A DNA stretch of 58,669 nucleotides from Bradyrhizobium guangdongense (GTDB lineage Bacteria > Pseudomonadota > Alphaproteobacteria > Rhizobiales > Xanthobacteraceae): NCBI RefSeq assembly GCF_006483445.1, contig NZ_PPPT01000102.1, positions 1-58,669 on the forward strand, given 5' to 3'. The position numbers were made by a program, and so were the translations under genes. Below, piece by piece: positions 43,686-52,497 of the stretch. Within the stretch, counting starts at the first letter, position 1, and each line of letters begins with the position of its first letter. The notes beneath the pieces were generated by a model that saw nothing but the letters and a program-made list of their open reading frames with translations, had not been told where the DNA came from and made no database searches.

Positions 43686-44416
43686 CTTTGGGGACGGGGG
43701 CCTATTTTGCCGCAGGCGACGCGATCGACCTGCGACCGATACTCATTGTGACCGGTCTGGTTCAGGAGGCCCGCATTGCGGCCGGCCCCGGAATGACCGT
43801 CATCTGCTCGTCCAGCAGCCCGACGCAGTTGCGCTCGCTTCTCACCGTGATGGACCCCGAGACTATCCGGGGCGTGATCTCCTTTGGTGTCGCCGGCGGG
43901 CTCGATCCGAGCCTGCGCTCGGGCGATGTCGTGGTCGCGACCGAAGTCTTGGCCGGTGACGCCCGCTGGGCCGCCGGCCTCGCGCTCGGCGACGATCTGA
44001 TCGAAAAAGTCACCTCCGGTCGTCGCCGCGTCGTCCGTGGCAGCCTCGCCGGCGCCGAGGAAGTGGTCACGGGCCGCTCCTGCAAGGCAGCGCTGCACTC
44101 CGAGACCGGCGCTGCGGCCGTCGACATGGAAAGCCACATCGCGGCAGCCTACGCCGCCGAGGCGGGGCTTCCCTTCGCCGCGATCCGCGTGATCAGCGAT
44201 CCCGCCCATCGCGCGCTGCCGGCCTTGGCGCGTGCCGCGATCAAGCCGAACGGCAAGATCGACGTCGCAACCGTGCTGCGCGGCGTTGCCCGTAATCCGA
44301 CCACGCTGCGTGCGCTGGTCTCGACCGGCATCGACTTCAACCGTGCGCTGCGCTCCTTGCGCGGCTGCCGCGACTATCTCGTCGGCGACGAAGGCCTGAT
44401 CCCCGAGACAGCCTGA
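43682..44416 (+). CDS. hpnG: Adenosylhopane nucleosidase/phosphorylase HpnG
   Basis: A 244-residue member of the purine-nucleoside-phosphorylase superfamily that removes adenine from adenosylhopane to give ribosylhopane (or its phosphate). Family traits include GVISFGVAGGLDPSLRSGDV, AAAVDMESHIAAAYAAEAGL and IRVISDPAH. The GTG start overlaps the end of the cyclase gene (ATGTGA). The gene closes the hpnCDEFG run, with the strong terminator at 44440-44474 after it. Confidence 0.92.
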   Translation: MTLGTGAYFAAGDAIDLRPILIVTGLVQEARIAAGPGMTVICSSSSPTQLRSLLTVMDPETIRGVISFGVAGGLDPSLRSGDVVVATEVLAGDARWAAGLALGDDLIEKVTSGRRRVVRGSLAGAEEVVTGRSCKAALHSETGAAAVDMESHIAAAYAAEAGLPFAAIRVISDPAHRALPALARAAIKPNGKIDVATVLRGVARNPTTLRALVSTGIDFNRALRSLRGCRDYLVGDEGLIPETA

Positions 44417-44439
44417 GAGGCTCAGGCGTACCGAACAAC

Positions 44440-44474
44440 AAAAAGGCCCGATCGTCTGGCGATCGGGCCTTTTT
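44440..44474 (+). terminator. Strong rho-independent terminator of hpnC-hpnG
   Basis: A 15-pair perfect stem, AAAAAGGCCCGATCG with CGATCGGGCCTTTTT, around the loop TCTGG. It has A- and T-runs on both sides, so it can work in both directions. It lies 23 bases after the hpnG stop. Confidence 0.93.
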
Positions 44475-44484
44475 GGTTTTGCGC

Positions 44485-44568
44485 GTAGCCCGGATGGAGC
44501 GAAGCGCAATCTGGGATGGTCACCACGGGCACGAGCCCCGGATTTCGCTTTCGCTCCATCCGGGCTAC
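44485..44568. repeat. Palindromic repeat, family A, copy 1
   Basis: Perfect 19-base arms GTAGCCCGGATGGAGCGAA and its complement (44550-44568) around about 46 bases. It sits between the ends of the convergent genes hpnG and hpnH. The same family occurs at 51876, 52407 and, split, at 55288/55557. Confidence 0.85.
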
Positions 44569-44584
44569 GGGCCGAATTGGTAGC

Positions 44585-45745
44585 TCAGGCGGCCGTCGAA
44601 GCCTTCCGGGCAGCCTTCTCCTGGGCAGCCTCCGCCTCGTCCTTGCGGATTTCGGACAGCTTCTTCTGGACCTGCTCCGAGAAGATGTACTGCGCCGGAC
44701 GCTGCTTGGACATGTCGATCTCCGGCGCCATCGGGCCCGAGGTCTTGACGCCGCGCAGCGACACCCACGCTGCCTTTAGCGGGTTGGTCAGCGCTGCAGT
44801 GGCAGCCGTCGGCTCGTAGCCGCAATGGGCCATGCAGTCGGCGCACTTCTCGTAACGGCCGGTGCCGTAGGAATCCCAGTCGGTGGTCTCCATCAGCTCC
44901 TTGAAGGTCTTTGCGTAGCCTTCACCGAGCAGATAGCAGGGCTTCTGCCAGCCAAAGATGTTGCGGGCGGGCATGCCCCAAGGCGTGCACTCGTATTCCT
45001 GGTTGCCGGCCAGGAAGTCCAGGAACAGGCCGGAATGCATGAAATTCCACTTCTTGCCCTTGCCGAGCGCAAAGACGTCGCGGAACAGTTTTTTGGTCTT
45101 GGTGCGATTGAGGAAGTGCTCCTGGTCCGGCGCACGCTCATAGGCGTAGCCCGGTGACATCGACACGCCGACGCCGAGCTCGACGGTGAGGTCGAGGAAT
45201 TTCGCGATTTCTTCCGCCGGATGGCCGTCGAAGATCGTGGCGTTGACGTTGACCGTGAAACCACGCGCCTTGGCGGCCTTGATCGCGGAGACGGCGCGGT
45301 CGAACACGCCCTTCTGCGACACCGCCTTGTCGTGATGGTCCTTCAACCCGTCGAGGTGCACCGAGAAGAACAGGTACGGCGAGGGCTCGAACAGATCGAG
45401 CTTCTTCTCGAGCAGCAGCGCATTGGTGCAGAGCGAGACGAACTTCTTGCGTTCGACCAGGCCACGCACGATCTCGCCGATCTCCTTGTGGATCAGCGGT
45501 TCGCCGCCGGGAATCGCAACCATCGGCGCGCCGCACTCGTCGGCGGCGTCCCAGCACTCCTGCGCCGTCATGCGGCGGTTGAGGATCGCGTCCGGATAGT
45601 CGATCTTGCCGCAGCCGACGCAGGCGAGGTTGCAGCGAAACAGCGGCTCCAGCATCAACACGAGCGGATAGCGCTTGCGGCCCAGCATCTTCTGCTTGAG
45701 CAAATAGCCGCCGATACGCATTTCCTTGAAGAAGGGTATAGCCAT
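44585..45745 (-). CDS. hpnH: Adenosylhopene transferase HpnH (radical SAM)
   Basis: A 386-residue radical SAM enzyme that couples the 5'-deoxyadenosyl radical to hopene, the first step of C35 hopanoid side-chain synthesis. The cluster cysteines are Cys38, Cys42 and Cys45 (FRCNLACVGCGKIDYP). AIPGGEPLIHKEI follows, and the C-terminal SPASM-like extension has CTPWGMPARNIFGWQKPCYL. It lies 36 bases downstream of ispH on the same strand and is probably co-transcribed with it. A C-terminal Lys/Ala-rich tail (KAARKASTAA) is not conserved in general. Confidence 0.95.
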   Translation of the reverse strand: MAIPFFKEMRIGGYLLKQKMLGRKRYPLVLMLEPLFRCNLACVGCGKIDYPDAILNRRMTAQECWDAADECGAPMVAIPGGEPLIHKEIGEIVRGLVERKKFVSLCTNALLLEKKLDLFEPSPYLFFSVHLDGLKDHHDKAVSQKGVFDRAVSAIKAAKARGFTVNVNATIFDGHPAEEIAKFLDLTVELGVGVSMSPGYAYERAPDQEHFLNRTKTKKLFRDVFALGKGKKWNFMHSGLFLDFLAGNQEYECTPWGMPARNIFGWQKPCYLLGEGYAKTFKELMETTDWDSYGTGRYEKCADCMAHCGYEPTAATAALTNPLKAAWVSLRGVKTSGPMAPEIDMSKQRPAQYIFSEQVQKKLSEIRKDEAEAAQEKAARKASTAA

Positions 45746-45781
45746 TACACGTTTCTTTCTGGGCTTAGAAATTCAGGTAGG

Positions 45782-46708
45782 TCAGCTTGCGGCGAGTTCT
45801 GCCGGAAGCCGGAATTCGATGTTCTCCTCGCGGCCCGGGAGCACCGAGACCGTGACCGGTCCGATCCGTCGCAGGGCCTCAATCACGTCATCCACGAGGA
45901 CCTCGGGCGCCGAGGCGCCGGCCGTGATGCCGACGGTCTTGACGCCTTTCAACCACTCAGGATTGAGCTTGCTGCCATCGGCGATCAGATAGCTGGCGAC
46001 CCCAGCCTCAGTGCCGATTTCGCGGAGCCGGTTCGAGTTCGAACTATTGGCGGCGCCCACCACCAGGATCAGATCGACCAGCTTGCTCAAATCCCTTACC
46101 GCAGATTGGCGGTTCTGTGTCGCATAGCAGATATCCCGGATGTCCGGGCCTTGAATATCTGTAAAGCGGGCCTTTAGGGCCGCTATGATGTCCTTGGTGT
46201 CGTCCACCGACAGCGTCGTCTGGGTGATGTAGGCCACCGGCGTATCTGCCGGGATCGTCAGCTTTTTGACCTCGTCCACGCTCTGGACCAGCAGCACGGG
46301 GCCTGGAACCTGGCCCATCGTCCCCTCGACTTCAGGATGCCCGGCGTGCCCGATCAGGATCAGGGTCCGGCCCTTGGTGATGTAGCGCTTCCCCTGATTG
46401 TGAACCTTCGTGACCAGGGGGCAGGTGGCGTTGAGCACGGGCAAGTCGCGCGCGGCGGCCTCTTCCTCGACGCTGCGGGCCACGCCATGGGCGCTGAACA
46501 CGGTGACCGCCTTCGGGGGAACTTCCGACAGCTCCTCGACGAAGATCGCGCCCTTGGCCTTCAGGCTCTCGACCACGTACTTGTTGTGCACGATCTCATG
46601 GCGCACGTAGACCGGCGGGCCGTACTTCTGCAGGGCCCTTTCGACGATCTCGATCGCACGCACCACGCCGGCGCAAAAGCCGCGCGGCTGCGCTAGATAA
46701 ACTTCCAT
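45782..46708 (-). CDS. ispH: 4-hydroxy-3-methylbut-2-enyl diphosphate reductase
   Basis: A 308-residue iron-sulphur enzyme, the last step of the MEP pathway, giving isopentenyl and dimethylallyl diphosphate. The three cluster cysteines are in [10 protein letters not shown] (Cys12), [12 protein letters not shown] and [15 protein letters not shown]. The start is set at ATG 46708, giving the usual [14 protein letters not shown]; the longer frame has no family support. Being placed directly upstream of hpnH, it can raise isoprenoid supply for hopanoids. Confidence 0.96.
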   Translation of the reverse strand: MEVYLAQPRGFCAGVVRAIEIVERALQKYGPPVYVRHEIVHNKYVVESLKAKGAIFVEELSEVPPKAVTVFSAHGVARSVEEEAAARDLPVLNATCPLVTKVHNQGKRYITKGRTLILIGHAGHPEVEGTMGQVPGPVLLVQSVDEVKKLTIPADTPVAYITQTTLSVDDTKDIIAALKARFTDIQGPDIRDICYATQNRQSAVRDLSKLVDLILVVGAANSSNSNRLREIGTEAGVASYLIADGSKLNPEWLKGVKTVGITAGASAPEVLVDDVIEALRRIGPVTVSVLPGREENIEFRLPAELAAS

Positions 46709-47160
46709 TGGACGCCCATCACGCAAGTTGCACCAAATTCGTTCGATTGTCCCCGGCGGCCCCCCGGTCGTGACCAATGAGTTGCAATATCCGCACCATT
46801 GGTTCCAGCAGGCTGGGCCGCCTCAGTCGTCCCCTTGGCCAAGCGCACGGAGATACCGTGCTTTGTGTCAAAAAATCGGTCCCGAGGAAAGGCGGTAGGC
46901 GCGTCCGGGTTCCCCGCGCGAGGAAGTTTACGGTATTATAGTAAGCAAGAATGGCCAAGCCAAGTGTCTCACCGGTTCGTCACTTTACGGCCTCAAGTGG
47001 CTGGCTATACCGGCCGGACGTGTGGTTTGGCCATGTTCTCCCTCAATTTCTTCGAACCTTCGCCCGGCTAGAACCACCCAAAACAGCAATAGGTTTCGTT
47101 GGGGAACTCCGATAAAGAGCGGGCGTTTCCGGCAGGCTGTTAACACTAGAAAGAAAAGTT
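46709..47160. other. Divergent control region between ispH-hpnH and hpnN
   Basis: About 450 bases. It holds the EcfG-like promoter of hpnN (47103-47127) and should hold the ispH promoter. Open frames here are random overlaps with no ribosome site or family match. No tRNA. Confidence 0.6.
47103..47127 (+). promoter_or_regulatory. EcfG-type (general stress) promoter before hpnN
   Basis: GGAAC (47103-47107), 16 bases, CGTT (47124-47127), a perfect match to the alphaproteobacterial EcfG consensus GGAAC-N16/17-CGTT. RNA would start near 47134, leaving a leader of about 27 bases to the GTG at 47161. Confidence 0.72.
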
Positions 47161-49749
47161 GTGCTGCAAGGTATCGTCGTCGCGATCGTCAGGGCTTGTA
47201 CCCGGTTTGCCACCCTTGTTGTGATCGCGGGGCTCCTGCTCTCGATTGCGGCGGGCTACTATGCGGCGCATCACTTCGCGATCAACACCGACATCAATTC
47301 GCTGATCGCCCAGAATCTGGACTGGCGGAAGCGCGACCAGCAGTTCGCCCGCGAGTTCGATCGCGACGCCACGATTCTGGCTGTCGTCGAGGGGGCAACC
47401 CCGGAGCTCACCAACTCGGCCGCCAATGCGCTGTTTGCCAAGCTCAAGGACGACAGGACCAATTTCGAGTCGATGCAGCAGCTCGGCAGCGGCGAGTTCT
47501 TCGAGAAGAACGGCCTCCTGTTCCTGCCGACCGAAGAGGTCGGCAAGATCACCAGCCAGTTCGAATCCGCAGCGCCCCTGATCGAGATCATGGCGGGCGA
47601 TCCGTCGATCCGCGGCCTCACCGGCGCGCTGGAGACGGGCCTTGCCGGCGTCAAGCGCGGCCAGGTCAAGCTCGACAACACCGAGCGTCCCTTCAACCTG
47701 ATTTCCGAGACGGTCGAGACCGTGCTGAAGAAGGGCAACGCGACCTTCTCCTGGCGCGAGCTCGTCAGCGACAAGCCGCTCGAGCCGTCCGACAAGCGCG
47801 CCTTCATCGAGTTCAAGCCGATCCTCGACTACAACGCGCTGGAGCCCGGAAAGGGCGCAACCGACGCGATCCGGAAAGCGGCGGCCGATCTCGATTTTGC
47901 CGGCAAGTACCAGGCGCGCGTGCGCCTCACCGGACCGGTTCCGATCGCCAACGAGGAATACGCCACGGTCCAGGAGGGCGCCGTCGTCAACGGTATCGGC
48001 ACCGTCGTCGTCGTGCTGCTGATCCTGTGGCTGGCGCTGCATTCCTCGAAAATCATCTTCGCGGTGTTCGTCAATCTGTTCGTCGGACTTGCGCTCACCA
48101 CTGCGGCCGGCCTCATCATGGTCGGTTCGTTCAATCTGCTGTCGATCGCGTTCGCGGTGCTGTTCGTCGGTCTCGGCGTCGATTTCGGCATCCAGTACAG
48201 CGTTCGCTATCGCTCGGAACGCTACAAGCACGACGATCTCACGGGCGCACTGGTGCTTGCGGCCAAGCGCTCGGCGGTGCCGCTGTCGCTGGCGGCGATG
48301 GCAACCGCGGCCGGCTTCCTCTGCTTCCTGCCGACCGACTACAAGGGTATCTCCGAGCTCGGCCAGATCGCCGGTGTCGGCATGCTTGTCGCGTTCCTCT
48401 CGAGCATCACCGTGCTGCCGGCGCTGTTGAAGCTGCTCAACCCGCCCGGCGAAAAGGAGCCGGTCGGCTACGCCTTCCTGGCGCCGCTCGACCACTTCCT
48501 GGAGAAGCATCGCGTGCTCGTCGTGGGCGGCACGCTGCTGCTGGCCGTCGCCGGCCTGCCGCTGCTCTACTTCCTGAAGTTCGACTTCAACCCGATGAAC
48601 CTGCGCAATCCGAATGCGGAGTCGATCGCGACCTTCCTCGATTTGCGCAAGGATCCCAACACCGGCGCCAACGCGATCGACGTGATGGTCAACACCGAGG
48701 ACCAGGCCAGGCAGGTCGAGGCCAGACTCGAGAAGCTGCCGGAAGTCTTGCGGGTGATGTCGCTCAACACGTTCGTGCCGCCGGACCAGGCGCCCAAGTT
48801 GAAGTTGATCGCGCAGGGTGCCAAGGTGCTCAACCCCGCGCTCAATCCCGATCAGATCGATGCGGAGCCGACCGACCAGGAAAATGTCGAGGCCCTGAAG
48901 TCGTCGGTCGAAAATTTGCGCCGGACTGCCGGCGAGGAGAAGGGGCCGGGTGCGGTGGCCTCGCGGCGGCTCGCCGAGGCGCTGCAAAAGCTCGCCGAGT
49001 CCGACGAGGCGACCCGCGTCAAGGCGCAGGCCGTGTTCGTCGCGCCGATGAAGGTCGTGTTCGACCAGTTGCGGAATGCGATGCAGGCCGGGCCGGTGAC
49101 GCTGGACACGCTGCCGCCCGACCTCGTTGCGGGCTGGAAGAGCAAGGACGGCATCATCCGCGTCGAGGCACTGCCGCGCGGCGACCCCAACGACAACGAC
49201 ACCTTGCGCAAATTTGCCGCTGCCGTGCTTGCCGCCGAGCCGACCGCGATCGGCGGGCCGGTGTCGATCCTGAAGTCCGGCGACACCGTGGTGAAGGCGT
49301 TCATCCATGCCGGCATCTACGCGCTGCTGGTGATCGGCCTCTTGCTGTGGATCACGCTGCGGCGGATCGTCGACGTGCTGATGACGCTGGTGCCGCTTCT
49401 GGTTGCAGGCGCGGTCACGCTCGAGATCTGCGTGCTGATCGGGCTGCCGCTCAACTTCGCCAACATCGTCGCGTTCCCGCTGCTGCTCGGCGTCGGCGTC
49501 GCCTTCAAGATCTACTATGTCGTGGCCTGGCGTTCCGGCAGGACGAACCTGCTGCAAACCAGCCTGACACGGGCGATCTTTTTCAGTGCGCTGACGACGG
49601 CGACCGCGTTCGGCAGCCTGTGGCTGTCGAGCCATCCCGGCACGTCGAGCATGGGCAAGCTGCTTGCGCTGTCGCTCGTGACCACGCTTGCGGCGGTGCT
49701 ACTGTTTCAGCCGGCCCTCATGGGCAAACCCCGCAATCTCCGGGAGTAG
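47161..49749 (+). CDS. hpnN: Hopanoid-transporting RND protein HpnN
   Basis: An 862-residue inner-membrane RND-family transporter that carries hopanoids toward the outer membrane. Two half-units each have a large periplasmic domain (about residues 40-265 and 465-715) and a bundle of helices. FAVLFVGLGVDFGIQYSVRY in the first bundle carries the conserved Asp. The GTG start has AGAAAAG upstream. Its last 51 bases overlap, tail to tail, the convergent secreted-protein gene. A perfect EcfG-like promoter lies just upstream. A second RND protein of this kind is at 34647. Confidence 0.93.
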   Translation: MLQGIVVAIVRACTRFATLVVIAGLLLSIAAGYYAAHHFAINTDINSLIAQNLDWRKRDQQFAREFDRDATILAVVEGATPELTNSAANALFAKLKDDRTNFESMQQLGSGEFFEKNGLLFLPTEEVGKITSQFESAAPLIEIMAGDPSIRGLTGALETGLAGVKRGQVKLDNTERPFNLISETVETVLKKGNATFSWRELVSDKPLEPSDKRAFIEFKPILDYNALEPGKGATDAIRKAAADLDFAGKYQARVRLTGPVPIANEEYATVQEGAVVNGIGTVVVVLLILWLALHSSKIIFAVFVNLFVGLALTTAAGLIMVGSFNLLSIAFAVLFVGLGVDFGIQYSVRYRSERYKHDDLTGALVLAAKRSAVPLSLAAMATAAGFLCFLPTDYKGISELGQIAGVGMLVAFLSSITVLPALLKLLNPPGEKEPVGYAFLAPLDHFLEKHRVLVVGGTLLLAVAGLPLLYFLKFDFNPMNLRNPNAESIATFLDLRKDPNTGANAIDVMVNTEDQARQVEARLEKLPEVLRVMSLNTFVPPDQAPKLKLIAQGAKVLNPALNPDQIDAEPTDQENVEALKSSVENLRRTAGEEKGPGAVASRRLAEALQKLAESDEATRVKAQAVFVAPMKVVFDQLRNAMQAGPVTLDTLPPDLVAGWKSKDGIIRVEALPRGDPNDNDTLRKFAAAVLAAEPTAIGGPVSILKSGDTVVKAFIHAGIYALLVIGLLLWITLRRIVDVLMTLVPLLVAGAVTLEICVLIGLPLNFANIVAFPLLLGVGVAFKIYYVVAWRSGRTNLLQTSLTRAIFFSALTTATAFGSLWLSSHPGTSSMGKLLALSLVTTLAAVLLFQPALMGKPRNLRE

Positions 49750-50346
49750 GCAGATGTCGCCGACGGTGTCGGCGGCAGCGCTCTTCTGGCCCGGCTTCGC
49801 GGCGACTGCGCCGGTGCTCTTTGGAGCGCCGGCAGCGGGTGGCGTTGCGGGCGCAGCCGTCTTGGGCGCAGCGCCGGTTGTCTTCGGCGCGCCCTTGGCC
49901 ATGCTGTTGGCGGGGCTCGAGGGGATCGGCGGGGCGACCCGGGTCCAGGTCTCGCCGCCGCAGAGGAAGCCGAGCACGCAGCCCTTGATCTCCATCTGAT
50001 CGGTGCCGACGGGCGTGATGGTCGAGGAGTAGAGCTGTCCGTCCTGGGCGTTATAGACTTGGCCTTCCCATTGATCGACGCCGGCCTTCTTCTTCATGTC
50101 GATCAGGATCGCCATGCCCAGGCTTGGCCTGCTCCGTTTCGAGACATCCGGATTGTGCTCGTCGCGGCCACCGGGCGTCTTTTCCCAGGACACCGCGCCC
50201 CACATGCTGCCGTAGCATTGCGCCACGCGAATGTTGGCGACGCCGTCGGCGACCCGCCAGTCGCCGGTGGGATCGGCGGCGAGAACCGGTGTCAGGCTGG
50301 TGTAACCACAAGCTAGTACTATTCCGGAGAAAAGGGATAAACGCAT
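49699..50346 (-). CDS. Secreted DUF2147-family protein
   Basis: A 215-residue protein. The signal peptide ends near TPVLAA (residue 24). A DUF2147 domain follows, including DPTGDWRVADGVANIRVAQC and LGMAILIDMKKKAGVDQWEG to about residue 140. The rest is an Ala/Pro/Lys-rich low-complexity tail. GAGGAAC precedes ATG 50346. The final 17 codons run antisense to the end of hpnN. It sits between hpnN and hpnO but reads against them; a role in hopanoid handling is only guesswork. Confidence 0.82.
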   Translation of the reverse strand: MRLSLFSGIVLACGYTSLTPVLAADPTGDWRVADGVANIRVAQCYGSMWGAVSWEKTPGGRDEHNPDVSKRSRPSLGMAILIDMKKKAGVDQWEGQVYNAQDGQLYSSTITPVGTDQMEIKGCVLGFLCGGETWTRVAPPIPSSPANSMAKGAPKTTGAAPKTAAPATPPAAGAPKSTGAVAAKPGQKSAAADTVGDICLLPEIAGFAHEGRLKQ

Positions 50347-50470
50347 GATAGTTCCTCGGCAGTGCAACATGGGCTAAAGCTGTGCTTGCGAAGATGGTCC
50401 GAAAAAGGGCAAAAGGCCGCAACCATCGTTTTCTGTTGACGAAACAGCCATCAATCGAAGTATGTAGCGG

Positions 50471-51862
50471 ATGCACGATCTAAATCCAGACATGGCACAG
50501 CTCTTTGCTGACCGCCAGGCGCAGCGTAGCTCCCTGCATAACCGCTACCTGAACGAGCAGTTCGTTCGGGTTCTCAAGACCATCGGATATGACGTCGGCT
50601 TCCAGAAGGGTCAGGGGCAGTACCTCTATGACCGCGACGGCGCGCGCTATCTCGACCTGCTCTCCGGCTTCGGCGTGTTCGCGATCGGGCGCAATCATCC
50701 GGTCATGCGCGAGGCGCTCAAGAGCGTGCTCGATGCCGATCTGCCAAATCTCGTCCAGTTCGACGTCTCCACGCTCGCCGGCGTGCTCGCCGAGCGGCTG
50801 CTGAAATATGTGCCGTATCTCGACAAGGTGTTCTTTGCGAACTCCGGCGCGGAGACGGTTGAGGCCGCCATCAAGTTTGCACGCGGCGCCACCGGTCGTC
50901 CCGGCATCGTCTATTGCGCGCATGGCTATCACGGCCTGACCTATGGCGCGCTGTCGCTGACCGGCGATTCGAATTTCCGCACCGGCTTCGAGCCGCTGCT
51001 GCCGGGCTGCACCTCGATCCCGTTCAACGATCTTGCCGCGCTGGAGAAGGCGCTGTCCTCGCGCGAGGTTGCGGCGTTCGTCGTCGAGCCGATCCAGGGC
51101 AAGGGCGTCAACATGCCCACCGACGAATTCCTGCCGGGCGCGGCCGCGCTCTGCAAGAAGTACGGCACGCTGTTCGTCGCCGACGAGATCCAGACCGGCA
51201 TGGGCCGCACCGGCCGCTTCCTCGCGGTCGAGCACTGGAATGTCGAACCCGACATGGTGCTGCTGTCGAAGTCTCTCTCGGGCGGCCATGTCCCGGTCGG
51301 CGCGCTGCTGACCCGCAAGGCGATCTTCGACAAGATCTTCAACCAGATGGATCGCGCCGTCGTGCACGGCTCGACCTTCTCCAAGAACGATCTCGCGATG
51401 GCCGCCGGCATCGCGACGCTCGACGTGATGGAATCCGAGAAGCTGATCGAGTCCGCCGCCAAGCGCGGCGCCGAGCTGCGGCTTGCGCTGACGCGCATGG
51501 TGCCGGGCTACGAGCTGATGAAGGAAGTCCGCGGCAAGGGCCTGATGATCGGCGTCGAGTTCGGCCCGCCAAAGTCGTTGCGGCTCAAGGCGTCTTGGAA
51601 CGTGCTCGAGACCGCCAACAAAGGCCTGTTCTGCCAGCTCATCACGGTGCCACTGTTCAAGGACCACAAGATCCTGACCCAGGTCGCGGGCCACGGCAGC
51701 CATACCATCAAGCTGTTGCCGCCGCTCACCATCACCGAGGAAGACTGCAACTGGATCGAGAAGGCGTTCGACGACGTCATCGCCGGCAGTCACAAGGTCC
51801 CCGGTGCGATCTGGTCGCTCGGCAAGACCTTGGTCGACAACGCGGTGCGGCGGTCGGCGTAA
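50471..51862 (+). CDS. hpnO: Hopanoid aminotransferase HpnO (class III)
   Basis: A 463-residue PLP enzyme of the ornithine/acetylornithine aminotransferase class. The PLP-binding Lys267 lies in LLSKSLSGGHVPVGA, and FFANSGAETVEAAIKFARGA and VADEIQTGMGRTGRFLAVE are typical. In hopanoid producers HpnO makes aminobacteriohopanetriol by amination of the ribosylhopane-derived side chain. The link to hopanoids rests on its position in the locus and on family match; a general transaminase cannot be fully excluded. Confidence 0.9.
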   Translation: MHDLNPDMAQLFADRQAQRSSLHNRYLNEQFVRVLKTIGYDVGFQKGQGQYLYDRDGARYLDLLSGFGVFAIGRNHPVMREALKSVLDADLPNLVQFDVSTLAGVLAERLLKYVPYLDKVFFANSGAETVEAAIKFARGATGRPGIVYCAHGYHGLTYGALSLTGDSNFRTGFEPLLPGCTSIPFNDLAALEKALSSREVAAFVVEPIQGKGVNMPTDEFLPGAAALCKKYGTLFVADEIQTGMGRTGRFLAVEHWNVEPDMVLLSKSLSGGHVPVGALLTRKAIFDKIFNQMDRAVVHGSTFSKNDLAMAAGIATLDVMESEKLIESAAKRGAELRLALTRMVPGYELMKEVRGKGLMIGVEFGPPKSLRLKASWNVLETANKGLFCQLITVPLFKDHKILTQVAGHGSHTIKLLPPLTITEEDCNWIEKAFDDVIAGSHKVPGAIWSLGKTLVDNAVRRSA

Positions 51863-51875
51863 GCGAGCCGATGCC

Positions 51876-51960
51876 GTAGCCCGGATGAGCGAAGCGAAAT
51901 CCGGGATTCTTGAAACCGGCGATGCCAATCCCGGATTGCGCTGCGCTCCATCCGGGCTAC
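51876..51960. repeat. Palindromic repeat, family A, copy 2
   Basis: Left arm GTAGCCCGGATGAGCGAAGC and right arm ending in CTCCATCCGGGCTAC (one base missing in the left arm). It lies between the convergent ends of hpnO and the VOC-family gene. Confidence 0.85.
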
Positions 51961-51967
51961 GAGACTG

Positions 51968-52339
51968 TCATCCGCTCGGCAGGTGGCACACAGCCTCGAT
52001 GTTATGGCCATCGGGATCCAGCACGAACGCACCGTAATAGTTGGCATGGTAGTGCGGGCGCAGACCCGGCTGCCCGTGATCCGTTCCGCCAGCCGCCAGT
52101 GCGGCCGCATGGAACGCGTCCACCGTCGCCCGGTCCGGGCAGGCAAAGGCGACGTGAGCGCCGGTCTGCGACTTGTCTCGCGTCCCGATCCAGAAGAACG
52201 CTTTTCTGCCGACGCCATAGCCCGCAAACGTCGCGCCTTCGGCATAGAGCCGCGCGATGCCGAGCGGACGCAGCGCCCGGTCGTAGAAGGTTTTTGATCG
52301 CTCCACGTCGCTGACGCCAAGCGTCACGTGGTCAAGCAT
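51968..52339 (-). CDS. VOC/glyoxalase-fold family protein
   Basis: A 123-residue protein of the vicinal-oxygen-chelate fold. His at the start (MLDHVTLGVSD), PHYHANYYGAFVLDPDGHNI and EAVCHLPSG near the end give possible metal ligands. Members include glyoxalase-like and resistance proteins; no substrate is evident. ATG 52339 is preceded by GAGGAG at 6 bases, so longer starts are rejected. It is flanked by family A repeats on both sides. Confidence 0.87.
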   Translation of the reverse strand: MLDHVTLGVSDVERSKTFYDRALRPLGIARLYAEGATFAGYGVGRKAFFWIGTRDKSQTGAHVAFACPDRATVDAFHAAALAAGGTDHGQPGLRPHYHANYYGAFVLDPDGHNIEAVCHLPSG

Positions 52340-52406
52340 GTCCGGCTCCTCATGCATTTTGTTCGAGCCGAGGATGACATATCGCGGAGCAGCGGTCAGC
52401 TTTTGT

Positions 52407-52490
52407 AGCCCGGATGGAGCGCAGCGCAATCCGGGATTCTCAAAGCGGGCGAGATCGGCCCCGGATTGCGCTGCGCTCCATCCGGGCTAC
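52407..52490. repeat. Palindromic repeat, family A, copy 3
   Basis: Left arm GTAGCCCGGATGGAGCG (52407-) and right arm CGCTCCATCCGGGCTAC ending at 52490. It lies 8 bases after the end of the anti-sigma gene and upstream of the VOC-family gene. Confidence 0.85.
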
Positions 52491-52497
52491 GAGCCCG

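Noticed and set aside
47146..49635. An 829-codon minus-strand frame opposite hpnN
   Set aside because: Antisense shadow of hpnN with no family signature and no ribosome site.
47022..49988. A 988-codon plus-strand frame overlapping hpnN
   Set aside because: It is shifted relative to hpnN and has Arg/Ala/Gly-rich composition with no domain, while hpnN in the other frame is a full RND transporter.
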